Shown here piece after piece: positions 1-10,320 of a stretch of 64,000 nucleotides of DNA. Position 1 is the stretch's first letter. The number at the start of each line of letters is the position of its first letter. Source of the DNA: Flaveria trinervia. Its lineage: Eukaryota; Streptophyta; Magnoliopsida; Asterales; Asteraceae. The DNA lies in assembly GCA_025506515.1 (NCBI GenBank), contig JACCIX010000587.1:1-64000 (forward strand). Reading direction: 5' to 3'. Position numbers and translations under genes: made by a program. The notes beneath the pieces were generated by a model. The model did no database searches, had not been told where the DNA came from, and saw only the letters and a list, made by a program, of their open reading frames with translations.

Positions 1-241
1 TATCAAGTGACAACAGCAGACGTCACATATCCTATATAAGGAATGTTGACCTAATTGTAAAGTGTGACATTGAGCCACCACGAAAGCATTGAATGAAATA
101 TTCCTTTTGCAGAATTCTCTCTCTATAACCGTTTACTTTTGCATCGAATATCAATTGTGTTCTTGCGAATTGTCTAATTCATTGTTTGAATTCTGCTACA
201 ATACTCTCTAATTAATCAAACTTAGATCACTGATCCTAACA
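1..241 (+). repeat. 3' part of a family A LTR, cut by the window start
   Basis: It ends in CCTAACA, followed by two A residues and a TGGTATCAGAGC primer-binding site, which defines the inner end of a 5' LTR. It matches, in reverse, the inner parts of the LTRs at 3828-4600 and 15201-16002. A TATA box (CTATATAAG, 32-40) lies just downstream of a bZIP-like TGACGT core read on the minus strand (18-26). The start of the LTR, including most of U3, lies outside the window. Confidence 0.9.
32..40 (+). promoter_or_regulatory. TATA box of family A LTR
   Basis: CTATATAAG is conserved in all three family A LTRs in the window (also about 4026-4037 and 15400-15411, minus strand). It lies about 200 bp before the LTR end, which is compatible with an R/U5 start. 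This would be the retrotransposon's genomic RNA promoter. Confidence 0.65.
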
Positions 242-243
242 AA

Positions 244-255
244 TGGTATCAGAGC
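244..255 (+). other. Primer-binding site (tRNA-iMet type), family A
   Basis: TGGTATCAGAGC lies two bases after the LTR end. It is complementary to the 3' end of plant initiator tRNA-Met and would prime minus-strand DNA synthesis. Confidence 0.9.
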
Positions 256-470
256 AAGGTTAATCATTGATCGATCTAACAATTGATCATTGAAACTGCT
301 ATTCGATATCTAAGTTTGATTGAATTAGCATATTGCAAGAATTGGTTATAGATCATTGAATTTCTGTTGTTTTTGTTTACCTGCTTTGAGTTTTCTCTTG
401 GTTCATATTGAGTTTGTTGTGTTTTGCACTAAATCAGTTAAAACTTTATTGAATTTGGTTGAATCTGAGA

Positions 471-3162
471 ATGACTACTCCTTCTAATGACCCTCACAAT
501 ACTGGTTCCTCAACAAAGCCTCCGATGCTGGTTAGAACTGAGTATAACATATGGCAACGAAGAATGCTTCATCACCTGTCTGTTAACAGTTCAGGTTGTT
601 GGACATCTGTGGTACATGGTCCACACAAGCCTATGGTGAACAATCCGGAAACCACCAAATGGTTCCGAAGAAGAAGGAACAATACTCAGATGAGGATCGA
701 AAACTATTTGAGATTGATGCTAAAGCGCATGGAATTCTGGCCATGGCACTGCCGAATGAAATATATTCTGGGCTTATGCATCATGAAACTGCTCATGACC
801 TCTGGAATGCATTGAAGGAACAATTTGGTGGAACAGATGAGGTCTTAGCAAATAACAGAGAAATCCTTGCCCAACAATGTGAGACATTCTCTCATAGGAA
901 GGGTGAGTCACTGACTCAACAGTTTGAGCGTTTTTCCTGTTTGATCTCTGAGCTGAAAATGGTCAAACATCAATACACAAATAGCCAGATGAACAACAGA
1001 TTCCTCAGATCACTGCCTGAGAGATGGGACACATATACCATTGTCCTACGCTCTAGTGCAAATCTGGATAGTCTATCTCTCACCCAACTCCATGGGAAAC
1101 TGCTTATATTTGAAAGAGAGATAGAGCAGAAAAGGAAACTGGCATCATCAGGAAAGCTCACCGATGACTTTGTACCAGGGAACACTGCCTTGGTTGGTCA
1201 TGAGTCAGAATATGCTGCATCAGAAAGCAATTATGATGAGCATATAGATTTCTCATCAAACGGTTCAGATCATGTATTTGTTAGTGTTAACAGTCAATCA
1301 GGCTATAATAGTGACAATTTGTGCTTCATTATGGATGATTTAAAGGGTATTGCCGATGATGACATAGAAGAGATGGATATTCTGAGCCAAATGTCCTTGA
1401 TTAATATCAGATCTCAAAAGTTCTACAAGAGAACTGGTAGGAAATTTCCAGGACTCTCTAGCAAAACCAAAGTTGGTTTTGACAAGAGTAAGTTGAGGTG
1501 TCACAAATGCCACAGGCTTGGACACTTCGCAAGAGAGTGTAGATCATCTGTATCTAACTCCTCTACACCCTTTGTGACTTTTCCAATAAATAGTCCACAA
1601 AACAGAGGGCAACATCCTGCCAGTTCTGGTAATCATTCACAACCCATATCTCCTGCATATTTTGTCCCTCAGGGTCCAATGTCATATCCATATCCCTGCT
1701 ATTATATGCCTCAGCCAAATCAAGTTCAAGTTCCTATTGCACAACAACCTCAAGCCTTACCTAAGCCTCTACCATCTCAATCATCTCAATCACAACCTCA
1801 TCACAGCTTCTTCACCCCTAGTATTGTTGACTGGAGCAGTTTACCAGATGATCTCTCTGGTAATGAGCAATTATTTGCTGGTGTTGGTCAACATGGTGGT
1901 GAACATCCTTTTGGGAATCTAGCTCTCATGGCCCTGGAATCTACTGATAGTTCATGCTCCAATGCATCTTCATCACAGGTAACCAGGTATCCTCTGAGGC
2001 TAAGGCCAAGCTATGTTCTGAATCTTGCATAGCTGCATTTATCTCTATTAGAGAGGCAATGTAGCTTTAATAAATCAAAATCTAGAGCTTGAGCAAACCC
2101 TTTCCAAAAGAAAAGCTGAATATGAGTCTGTCCTTAAGGATAAAGATGATGAGATTTATAAGCTTAAATTCCAATTAAATGATGAAAAGGCTAAGCTAGA
2201 GATCATTCTTGAGAACCATAGAGATCTAAAAGAAAAACTTGCAGTTAACCAAGTTGAGTGTGACCGTTGGGTATCATCCTGCAAGGGATTTGAAATGTTG
2301 CTCAGCAAGCAATCTGCTTTGAATGTGAAGTTTGGAATTATTTACAACCACATTGCACCACCTACAGATTTTACTCCAAAACCAATAGTAAAATCTGAAG
2401 ATGAAAGTAATTTCCAAACCACATCATCATGTGCATCATCCTCAAGTGATCACCCAAAATCACAAGATGAAATCAGTGTTGATACCTCAGCAAATCAATT
2501 GGCTGATGGGTTAACTACTGATAAGCACATGAAGCTGAGTACTTCAGATGTTATCCCTCAAAGTACCTCAAGTACTAAAGGGCAAGTCACAACATCTAAA
2601 AAGCATTTCAAATCAGCTAAAATAAAAGGATTAACAACTGCTGATAGAGAACAGCTGAAGAACAAGTCTTCAGTTGTTACAGATCCTTCAGTACTAAACA
2701 AAAGTACTGAAGAGCACACCTTCAGTAGTTTCCACATCAGCAGTTGATCACTCCAAGATTAAGAATAAGCCATGTGAAATATATGGTAAATTCAATCATC
2801 TTTCTGATGAATGTTGGTATAGAAAGGGTTCCAAACTCAACAGAGATAAGTTCATTAAAATCCAGATGGATGAAATGAAAAATGAGTTTGAGACTAAGTT
2901 TGTACCACAGTCATTCCTTTGTGATAAACCTAAGCCTTCAACCAAATCCAAAAAGAAGGATAGGGTTTATCATAAAACAGTTGATAGTGTTCCTCATGAT
3001 AAACATCAGTCTAAATCTGTGAATTTTAAGGAGGAAATGGTGGGTCACAGGAACTCATCAAACACAAGTACTGATATGTCACAAGAGCTGAAAGCTTTAG
3101 CTACAAATCAGACACAACTTGTTATGATGGGTCAACATTTGTTGGGGAGAGTTAACCAACAT
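471..3162 (+). pseudogene. gag (copia, family A, plus-strand copy), frameshifted
   Basis: The ATG at 471 follows a ~215 nt leader. The protein begins MTTPSNDPHNTG and continues as a Ty1/copia Gag (UBN2-like region, about 600-1200). It has the conserved DDIEEMD stretch and a CCHC zinc knuckle (CHKCHRLGHFAREC, about 1499-1540) for RNA packaging. A one-base loss near 655 shifts the frame, and another shift lies near 1983. The C-terminal part holds a second knuckle-like site in which the second Cys is lost (CEIYGKFNH; CEIC in the 12 kb copy). At about 3162 the sequence jumps straight into integrase, deleting protease and the integrase N-terminus. Confidence 0.85.
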
Positions 3163-3398
3163 TTGTATGGACTTTCTTCTTTCATTCAAAGGATGAGGTT
3201 GCCCAGAAGATTATAAACTTTGCGTTGTATGTTGAGAAGCAGTATTCCCTATCAGTCAAGTGTATAAGAAGTGATAATGGAACTAAATTCAGAAACCATA
3301 CACTTGATGATTTTCATCTATCAAAAGGAATCAAGAGGCAGTTTAGCATCCCAAGGACTCCAGAACAAAATGGATTGTGGAGAGAAAGAATAGGACCC
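3163..3398 (+). pseudogene. Integrase core fragment (family A), internally deleted
   Basis: It encodes the part of the rve core around the second catalytic Asp (CIRSDNGTKF), matching the integrase at 11138-11716 on the other strand. It breaks off shortly after the TPEQNG segment near 3398 and is followed by about 16 nt of unmatched filler and an inverted copy of the gag start. It is joined to gag without protease, the integrase zinc domain or the first catalytic Asp, so it is non-functional. Confidence 0.85.
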
Positions 3399-3414
3399 AA
3401 GTCATACATCTTTT

Positions 3415-3597
3415 GGTTTCCGGATTGTTCACCATAGGCTTGTGTGGACCATGTACCACACATGTCCAACAACCTGAACTGTTAATAGACAGGTGATGAA
3501 GCATTCTTCGTTGCCATATGTTATACTCAGTTCTAACCAGCATCGGAGGCTTGGTTGAGGAACCGGTATTGTGAGGGTCATTAGAAGGAGTAGTCAT
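3415..3597 (-). pseudogene. gag N-terminal fragment, inverted copy
   Basis: Read on the minus strand from the ATG at 3597, it encodes the same MTTPSNDPHNTG start as the other family A gags. It stops near 3415, where the sequence crosses into 16 nt of filler and the integrase fragment of the plus-strand copy. It covers about 60 codons. Confidence 0.85.
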
Positions 3598-3813
3598 TCT
3601 CAGATTCAACCAAATTCAATTAAGTTTTAACTGATTTAGTGCAAAACACAACAAACTCAGTATGAACCAAGAGAAAACTCAAAGTAGGTAAACGAAAATA
3701 GCAGAAATTCAATGATCTATAACCAATTCTTGCAAATATGCTAATTCAATCAAACTTAGATATCGAATAGCAGTTTCAATGATCAATTGTTAGATCGATC
3801 AATGATTAACCTT

Positions 3814-3825
3814 GCTCTGATACCA
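3814..3825 (-). other. Primer-binding site (tRNA-iMet type), family A
   Basis: The minus strand reads TGGTATCAGAGC two bases inside the LTR at 3828. The same LTR has a polypurine tract on its other side, so it is at once a 5' and a 3' LTR. Confidence 0.9.
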
Positions 3826-3827
3826 TT

Positions 3828-4600
3828 TGTTAGGATGAGTGATCTAAGTTGATTAATTAGAGAGTATTGTAGCGGAATTCAAACAATGAATTACACAATT
3901 CGCAAGAACACAATTGATATTCGATGCAAAAGTAAACGGTTAGAGAGAGAGAATTCTGCAAAAGGATATTTCATTCAATGCTTTCATGGTGGCTCAATGT
4001 CACAATTTACAATTAGGTCAACATTCCTTATATAGGATATGTGACGTCTGCTGTTGTCACTTGATAGTGACATCTAACAGAATTATTCAAACTACTGAAA
4101 CTATGAAACTACTGAGAATGTTCTTAACTACTTATTACATCTCAGAGAATGCTTAAGTACAAAAACATAAAACTACTGAAACTAAACTACTGAAACTATA
4201 ACTACTGAAACTATAAATTACAAGTACTGAAATGAAACCATCACAACTACTGAAGTTGATAACTTCAGCTGTTGTGACAACTACTGATTACTTTGGTCTT
4301 TAGTCTTTGTCTTCAGTCTTTGTTCTTCAGACCTTGTTTTTCAGACTTTTACTTTCAGACTTTGTCTTCAGCTGATAGCTTCAGACTTTGTCTTCAGTAC
4401 TTTACTTTCAGACTTTGTCTTCAGCTGATAGCTTCAGACTTTCTCTTCAGCAGTAGTCTTCAGTTCTTGTCTTCAGACCTTGTCTTCAGACCTTGTAATC
4501 AGCTGATGTCTTCAGCTGTTGTGATCTTCTTCAGTAGTTGTAATGTCTGTGGGACTTAGAGGTTTTCCTGATCAGGCTCATTGGTTCTTTTGGTCCAACA
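3828..4600 (-). repeat. Family A 3' LTR (773 bp)
   Basis: It runs from TGTTGGACC to CCTAACA on the minus strand. A polypurine tract lies outside it (4601) and a PBS inside (3814-3825). U3 (about 4070-4560) is packed with CTGAAG/ACTACTG motifs, followed by a TATA box at about 4026-4037. It differs from the 5' LTR (802 bp) by substitutions and a few indels, chiefly extra motif units in the longer copy. Confidence 0.92.
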
Positions 4601-4610
4601 AACTCCCCCT
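4601..4610 (-). other. Polypurine tract, family A
   Basis: The minus strand reads AGGGGGAGTT directly before the LTR's TGTTGG. It would prime plus-strand DNA synthesis. Confidence 0.85.
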
Positions 4611-4805
4611 GAACCAATGCAGCCAAAACCTCTAAACTTATTAATGATCCCACTTATTCTTGGCAGAAACACCCTCTTGATGAGCTTCAGAGGTAATCAG
4701 TTAAGCACAGGCCGGGAAAGGTTTCTAATCATTTGATTGGCTAAGTATGGAAGGGAACTCTGTTTTGGGGAAACTGAACACAGAGTCTTATCCCAACCAT
4801 GAAAC

Positions 4806-5382
4806 CTAATTCCCATGAATGAGTCTATAAGACTCACTAGCATAGGCCTCATGGAGAACAACTTGTTCCTCCTTGGTGAGTTCTTGTGCTTCTCCTTCGA
4901 AGAAGAACTCTAGACCATAATACTCAGACAGGTATCTCACTGTCTTTCCATTTTTCAACTCCCCAGTTCTATAAGCAAATTCATCAGGGTGAGAGCCTTC
5001 AAGCAACAACTAGAGTTCACTCTTCTGAAGATCTTCAAGTCTTTTGTATAAAAACCCCTTCTTGATCATTTTGTTCTCAAGAATAGATTGAGGGGTTGTC
5101 TTGGATTTGTGAGACTACCATGGCCAATGTAATTGCAGCATTCAAGGTCTTCTTCACTTGGCCATGATATCTACTTGGTATATTCTTCTTATGAATTCTA
5201 GAACTTACCCTGGGGTCTGGCCAGATCCGCACTCTTTCTTTTTGATGTTGAAAAGTATGTCTAAGAGTGTACAGCCTGAGAGCCTGTTTCTTTATTTCTT
5301 GAATGGATGAGGACTGAGGAAAATCCTTCTCAACCATCTTGAGAAACTTCTCATCATGCTGTTTTTGTGTTTGCTTCTTCAA
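4806..5382 (-). pseudogene. Additional ORF, C-terminal part (family A)
   Basis: Two frames (5382-5077 and 5009-4806) encode the C-terminal end of the extra protein, with no known domain that I recognise. The first is basic (IWPDPRVSSRIHKKN). The second is acidic (YGLEFFFEGEAQELTKEEQ). It lies at the position of the C-terminal module of the C, D and F aORFs, between the coiled linker and the polypurine tract; sequence similarity here is weak to my eye. Frames are broken between 5077 and 5009. Function unknown. Confidence 0.6.
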
Positions 5383-7412
5383 TCTTTACCTTCACCATCT
5401 GCATTTGCAAGTCAGGAGTAATCACTTGTTGACTTCTGTGCTCACGTGATTTGAGTTTGAGAACAGCAGAGATTGGCAGACTATCATCATCATCATTCTC
5501 TTCTTCATGTTCTTCTACCCTCAACACCCTTCTCCTCCTTCTGGGTGCATCACCGGGTAAGGTTTGAGGTGTTTTTTGGGGTAAAGGGATTGGTTTTGTG
5601 GGTTGAGTTGTGGGTGGCTTTGGTTTAGGGATAGATTTGGGAGATTTTAGAGATAAGGGTTGTGTTTGAGTGGGAATGTGAGAAGACTGACTTAACATTT
5701 TGGTGGTGAGTTTGGCTTTGGAGAGCTTTGCTATTTCAGTTCTCTTTCCTGCACCTGTTTCATCCAGTGCTTCTATTATCAACCCTTTATTATAGCCTCC
5801 AGCAGAGTAGATTTTCTTCGTTATCTCCAAAATACTTTCTCTGGACCAGGCCTTTATCTCTATCAATGATCTTCCAAGGTAGTTGGCAATGAATCTGATC
5901 ATTATCTCCAATCATTCCCTTTCCAACACACTATAACCTGCCCATCTTGCCTGAATCTCTTCTATTTCCAGCCTTCTGATCTCAGAGTCCAATGTGGCTG
6001 TGTCATGACCTTGTCGAAAGAGTTGATCTATATGTTTATCCATGGATCTGCTGTGAGCTTCATCGGCATCTTTGACAAGATCTTCTAAGGATTTATCTTC
6101 ATCAGCTTTTGACTCAGCACTCTTCTTTCTTTTATATGTGATCAGCTGTTCTGAGATCAGTTCTTTCTCCACCTCCTTCTCTTTTGTAGGTTCTTTCTCA
6201 TCATCAACTCTTTTTCTTTTCTTTTCTTTCACTGCCTTAGACTTGGAAGTCTCCCCCTTTTTGGTTGCATTGGGATCAGGGGCTTGAAAGGCAGAAAGAG
6301 ATTTGTGAACAACATCATCAATAAGGGTTTGTAGATTTGAGGAGATCCTATCATCTATGTCTTTATGGACAATCTCAGTAATGATTGGAGTGATGAGAGG
6401 TAAGGAGTTTTGAAAGATCGCAACCAACTGCTCAGAGGGGTTCTGTCCCTGAGAGGTGGTGCCAAAGGCAGAGGCTGGTGGCATAGTTATATGTGTAGGC
6501 GAAGTGTTTGGAAAACATTCAATTGAAGGTGCCATCTGTGTGGTAATGGGGTAGATGGATGTTGATCCTGAGACATTTTGGCAAGCTGCTCGGTGAGTCT
6601 ACTACCTCATTCTCTAGGATGGTATTTTAGGCTAAAACATCATAGAAGAAGCCCAGGTCATCATCAGTGTTTGCTGAATCACCTGACCTCCTGATGGAAT
6701 CAGGATGAACATGCACTGAGTGTAGATCAGTAGATGCATGTGCCCCTTGTGCTTGGTACTGGGGACTTCCTGCCGCAGGACTATGTCCTTCATTGGCAGT
6801 TGCCTCTGGTGAGGTCTTATGGATGTTACCAACTTCAACCTGATCATATGCTGAAGCAGGAGAAGTGGCAGCCTCACCAGATGTTCTAACCTCCATTTCT
6901 ACACTTGGAGATGGAACAATGTAACCCCTGTGCTGGGGGTTATCAGAAGCATTTTGGTCCTCCCCCTCAATGGTTGAGGCATTCCCAGTATTAAGTGGTT
7001 TCTGGGGAGGGGGTGAGGAATGCAATTGAGTCAGCACTTTAACAACAATCAGTGTTGGGGTTTGAGGGGCGGTTGCATGTGGAGATTGGTCCGAAGCAGA
7101 TTGCACCCGGGGTGAGAGGTGCACTTCAATGGTAACCCTCTCAAGTGGGATAGGTTCCAGTATTGTGGGATCCCCAATTATGGTTGCAACAGGATCCTTT
7201 TGAGAGGATACCTGTGCAGCTTTAGCAGGTTGCATCTTGGACATAACTGGGGGGTTAGAACCAGTATGTAATTCCTGTGTTTGTGGTACAGGGGCATACC
7301 CAGGGGACTCATCTCCCTGAGTAGCCTTTTTGGGCTTTTTGGATTTGGGTTTGGTGGGGACTTTGGATCTGGAAGTGGAGGTTGTGGGTTCCCTCTGCTT
7401 GGGTTTTAGCAT
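5354..7412 (-). pseudogene. Additional ORF, variable linker (family A)
   Basis: Reading on the minus strand, 7412-6627 is Pro/Ser/Thr-rich and begins with a basic cluster (KPKSKKPKKA). The segment 6535-5912 has a Lys/Glu-rich stretch (KEKKRKRVDDEKEPTKEKE) that looks like a nuclear-localisation signal plus coiled coil. The segment 5911-5354 follows in the same frame after an in-frame TGA, with a Pro-rich stretch and an Arg-rich/acidic motif (RRRRRVLRVEEHEEENDDDD). The composition is like the linker in the C and D aORFs although the sequence is not conserved. Frameshifts separate the first two blocks. Confidence 0.6.
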
Positions 7413-7439
7413 ACGGGCAGCCCCTTGAGAGTAGGGTCT

Positions 7440-8141
7440 GTGTTAGGTCTGGAGTATACCTCAGCTAACACAGCTAGTGCAGGGACCCCAAGACCAACTA
7501 GTCCATCAGATTTTAACTGATTTAAAGTTATGGCCATCAGAAACCTGGGATAAAGTAGCCATCTGTGTGCCACAGGTTTCTGAGCCAGATCCTTAGTTCC
7601 ATAAAAACTATCTCAGAAAAATTTAGATTTTGTCGCTCAAGGATAGAATACAATACCTGTTGCCATCAGGAAGACATCTGATCCCAAGAAAATGTCTTAG
7701 AAGCTAGGCAAACATTTACCATATGAAAGACAAGTCTTTCGGCATCATGGAAGTGCTTCTTGAGGATGGTTGTAGCACTTAGGTCACCTTCATACCCGTT
7801 ATTTATGAAAGACATATCAGTGGTGCCTTTCGGGTATTCTTTTGATAGGTGCCATCATGCAAATTTAGGGTTTTGCGAATGATGTCGGGGGTGATGAGCA
7901 CCTGTTTCTTGTTGACCAACGACTGGAGAGTGATTTGGCTCGCATTCTCACCAGTGGTTACAGAGACGTTGGTCCAGAACTGGGATAAGGAATCAGGATA
8001 TATGGTAGGATTTAGAAGAAAGGCTGTTTGGAATGGGGAATCCACCATAAGATCGATGGCAGTGTCAAACTTGTTCCAGAAGGCCGATTTCGAAAGGTAG
8101 GCAACACAGTTATGTCGGGGTTTGAGTTGCATGGTCCCCAT
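7440..8141 (-). pseudogene. Additional ORF, N-terminal and middle modules (family A)
   Basis: The ATG at 8141 sits in the context CAACAATGG. The first 112 codons are open (MGTMQLKPRHNCVAYLSK..., PTIY at about residue 47, then FW). Spacing and residues match the N-termini of the C, D and E proteins (HN/NN near residue 10, PTIY or equivalent, FW). After about 7803 the frame is lost, but middle-module residues continue to the basic cluster near 7420. No catalytic motif or membrane segment is visible. It is in sense orientation after pol, with its own TATA box 58 bp upstream. Confidence 0.65.
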
Positions 8142-8198
8142 TGTTGAGAGAGAGAAGGTTTGAAAACGGCTAATGAAACGTTTGGCTATAAGTACAGG

Positions 8199-8206
8199 TA
8201 TTTATA
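8199..8206 (-). promoter_or_regulatory. Candidate internal TATA box driving the family A additional ORF
   Basis: The minus strand reads ACCTATAAATACC, a canonical plant TATA box, 58 nt before the aORF ATG. A CT-rich leader (CCTTCTCTCTCTCAACA) lies between. The same 13 bases surround the TATA box of the B/E LTR (20835-20842). The LTR-type hairpin motifs begin just upstream. Predicted only. Confidence 0.55.
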
Positions 8207-8209
8207 GGT

Positions 8210-8764
8210 AAGAAAAAGGCTGAAAAGAAAACGACTAAAAGTGTTGGTGTTGGCATCAGTTGTTATGAAAACAACTGAAGACGTGGTTTTAACTATCAGA
8301 CGTTTGAAAACAACCAAAGACTTGGCTTTAGTCATCAGTAGTTGTGAAACTATTGAAAACCTTGATTTTGTCTTCAGCTGTTGTAAACAACTAAGGACTT
8401 GGTATTAGTCATCAGTAGTTGTGAAACTACTGAAGACATGGTTTTGTCATCAGCTGTTTAGAGTGAAATAGCAGTTTGTGGAAACGACTGAAGTGAAAAT
8501 TCTCATCAGTAGTTTTCGTCAATTCGTAGCTTTTCAGCTGTTTCATACTGTCCTCAACACTTACTCATCAGACTTTTTAGCTGATTTCAGTTGTTTCATA
8601 GGACATCAGTACTTATATGTTTTTACTGACATCAAGAGTTATAACTACATCAGTAGTTGTAATTGCATCAGTTTCGTTTAACATAAAGTAGTACAAATTT
8701 GTGACTTGTTTACTAATAATCATCAGTACTTGTATACTGAGATCATTAGTAGTTATCACTTATT
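8210..8764 (-). promoter_or_regulatory. Motif-rich spacer between pol and additional ORF (family A)
   Basis: The spacer is dense in CATCAGTAGTTG, AACTACTGAAGAC and CAGCTGTT units, the same words that fill U3 of the family A LTRs. Several pair up as short hairpins, for example CAGTAGTTGTGAAACTACTG at 8413-8432 (8-bp stem, GTGA loop). No coding sequence is seen. It lies directly upstream of the TATA box at 8199. Confidence 0.65.
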
Positions 8765-10290
8765 CTAGCTGTAGCATACCAAGCCTTAACACAAGGTTTT
8801 GGAAAGTTGAACTATCCAAAGGCTTAGTAAATATATCTGCAAGCTCATCAGCACTAAGACACAAACTTTGGATCAATCAGATCTTTTTCAAAACAATCCC
8901 TAATAAAATGGTGTCTGATGTCTATATGTTTGGTCCTAGAGTGCTAGACTGGATTCTTGACAATACACAGAGCTGAAGCACTATCCATTAATAATGGATT
9001 CTTAGTCTCTATAATGTCATAATCCAATAATTGGTTCTGAAGCCAGAGTACATGAGATGTACAACTTGCAGCAGCAATGTACTCTGCTTCAGCAGTGAAT
9101 GTACCAATAGATGTTTGTTTCTTACTCTGCCAAGAAATCAAACCGTTGCCTAGGAATTGACATCCACCAGAAGTTGACTTTTTGGATAACTTACACCCTG
9201 CATAGTCACTATCAGAAAAAGCAACTAATTTGCATGAGTGTCCAGTAGAATACCAAAGACCTAGAGATTGTGTACTTGCAGATATCTAAAGATCCTCTTG
9301 ACTGAAATCAAATGAGACTCTTTAGGAGCAGCCTGAAATCTTGCACAAACACACGTTGCAAACATAATATCTGGTCTAGAAGCTGTTAAGTACATCAAGG
9401 AACCAATCATACATCTGTAAAGTGTTTCATCAACAGCTTCACCTTTCGGATCTACATCCAGTTGTGTGGTGTTGCACATGGGAGTAAAACAGGGCTTACA
9501 CTTTTGTAAATCAAACTTATTCAAGAGATCTTTTGTATATTTTGACTTATGAATAAAGGTTCCATCAGCCTTTTAATTGATTTGCAAGCCTAGAAAGAAC
9601 TGTAATTCTCCCATTGCACTCATTTCAAACTTCTGTTTCATTAAACTTGTAAAATCATCACACAACTAAGGATCAGAGGATGCAAAAATTATATCATCAA
9701 CGTAAATTTGAACAAGTAGCATATGTTGATCCACTTTCTTAATAAACAAAGTTTTATCAATGGAGCCTCTAGTGAAATTATTTTTAAGAAGAAAATTTGA
9801 AAGTGTTTCATACCAGGCTCTAGGAGCTTGCTTCAACCCTTAAAGAGCCTTATCAAGTTTATACACCCAATCATGATGTTTATTGTCCTTAAAACCTGGT
9901 GGTTGACACACATAAACCTCTTCTTTTATTTTACCATATAAAAATGCGCTTTTGACATCCATTTGAAAAACTTTAAGATTGTGGAATGCAGCATAGGCTA
10001 AGAACAATCTAATTTCCTCTAGTCTGGCTACATGGGCAAAGGTTTCATCATAATCAATACCTTCTTCTTGTGAAAACCCTTGTACAACCAGTCTAGCCTT
10101 GTTCTTGACAATAAGCCCATTTTCATCAGTTTTGTTCCTAAACACCCATTTAGTACCTATTGCACACTTACCTGGGGGTAGAGGAACCAGTTCCCACACT
10201 TGCTGCTTGTTGAACTGAAGTAGTTCAAGCTGCATGGCTTCAACCCATCCATTGTCTCTTAAAGCAACATGATAGTTCTTTGGCTCTAGC
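8765..10290 (-). pseudogene. Reverse transcriptase and RNase H (family A pol), broken
   Basis: This is a copia RVT_2 domain: WVEAMQLELLQF start, QMDVKSAFLYG with the first catalytic Asp, and the YVDD box near 9690 ([12 protein letters not shown]). The connection SRPDIMFATCVCARFQ follows. RNase H has WQSKKQTSIGTFTAEAEY, where the Glu in AEAEY is a family catalytic residue. The end matches the usual LADIFTKPLD tail near 8770. Stops (for example after DKAL at 9840) and frameshifts break the frame into four pieces. Confidence 0.88.
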
Positions 10291-10320
10291 TGACTGATGA
10301 AGATAGCATAGAAGCAGAAG

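Larger units (their letters stand above)
3415..4066 (-). repeat. Long inverted-repeat arm (partner 1-653)
   Basis: Bases 3415-4066 are the near-identical reverse complement of 1-653, covering LTR end, PBS, leader and gag start. The arms flank a ~2.8 kb spacer, so two family A 5' ends face each other. The arm probably extends beyond the window, since the LTR at 3828-4600 continues past the region paired here. Confidence 0.9.

Noticed and set aside
8199..8764. Family A spacer as a decayed duplicated LTR
   Set aside because: Motif words are shared, but the TATA surroundings, LTR ends and U5 of the LTR are not recognisable in the spacer.
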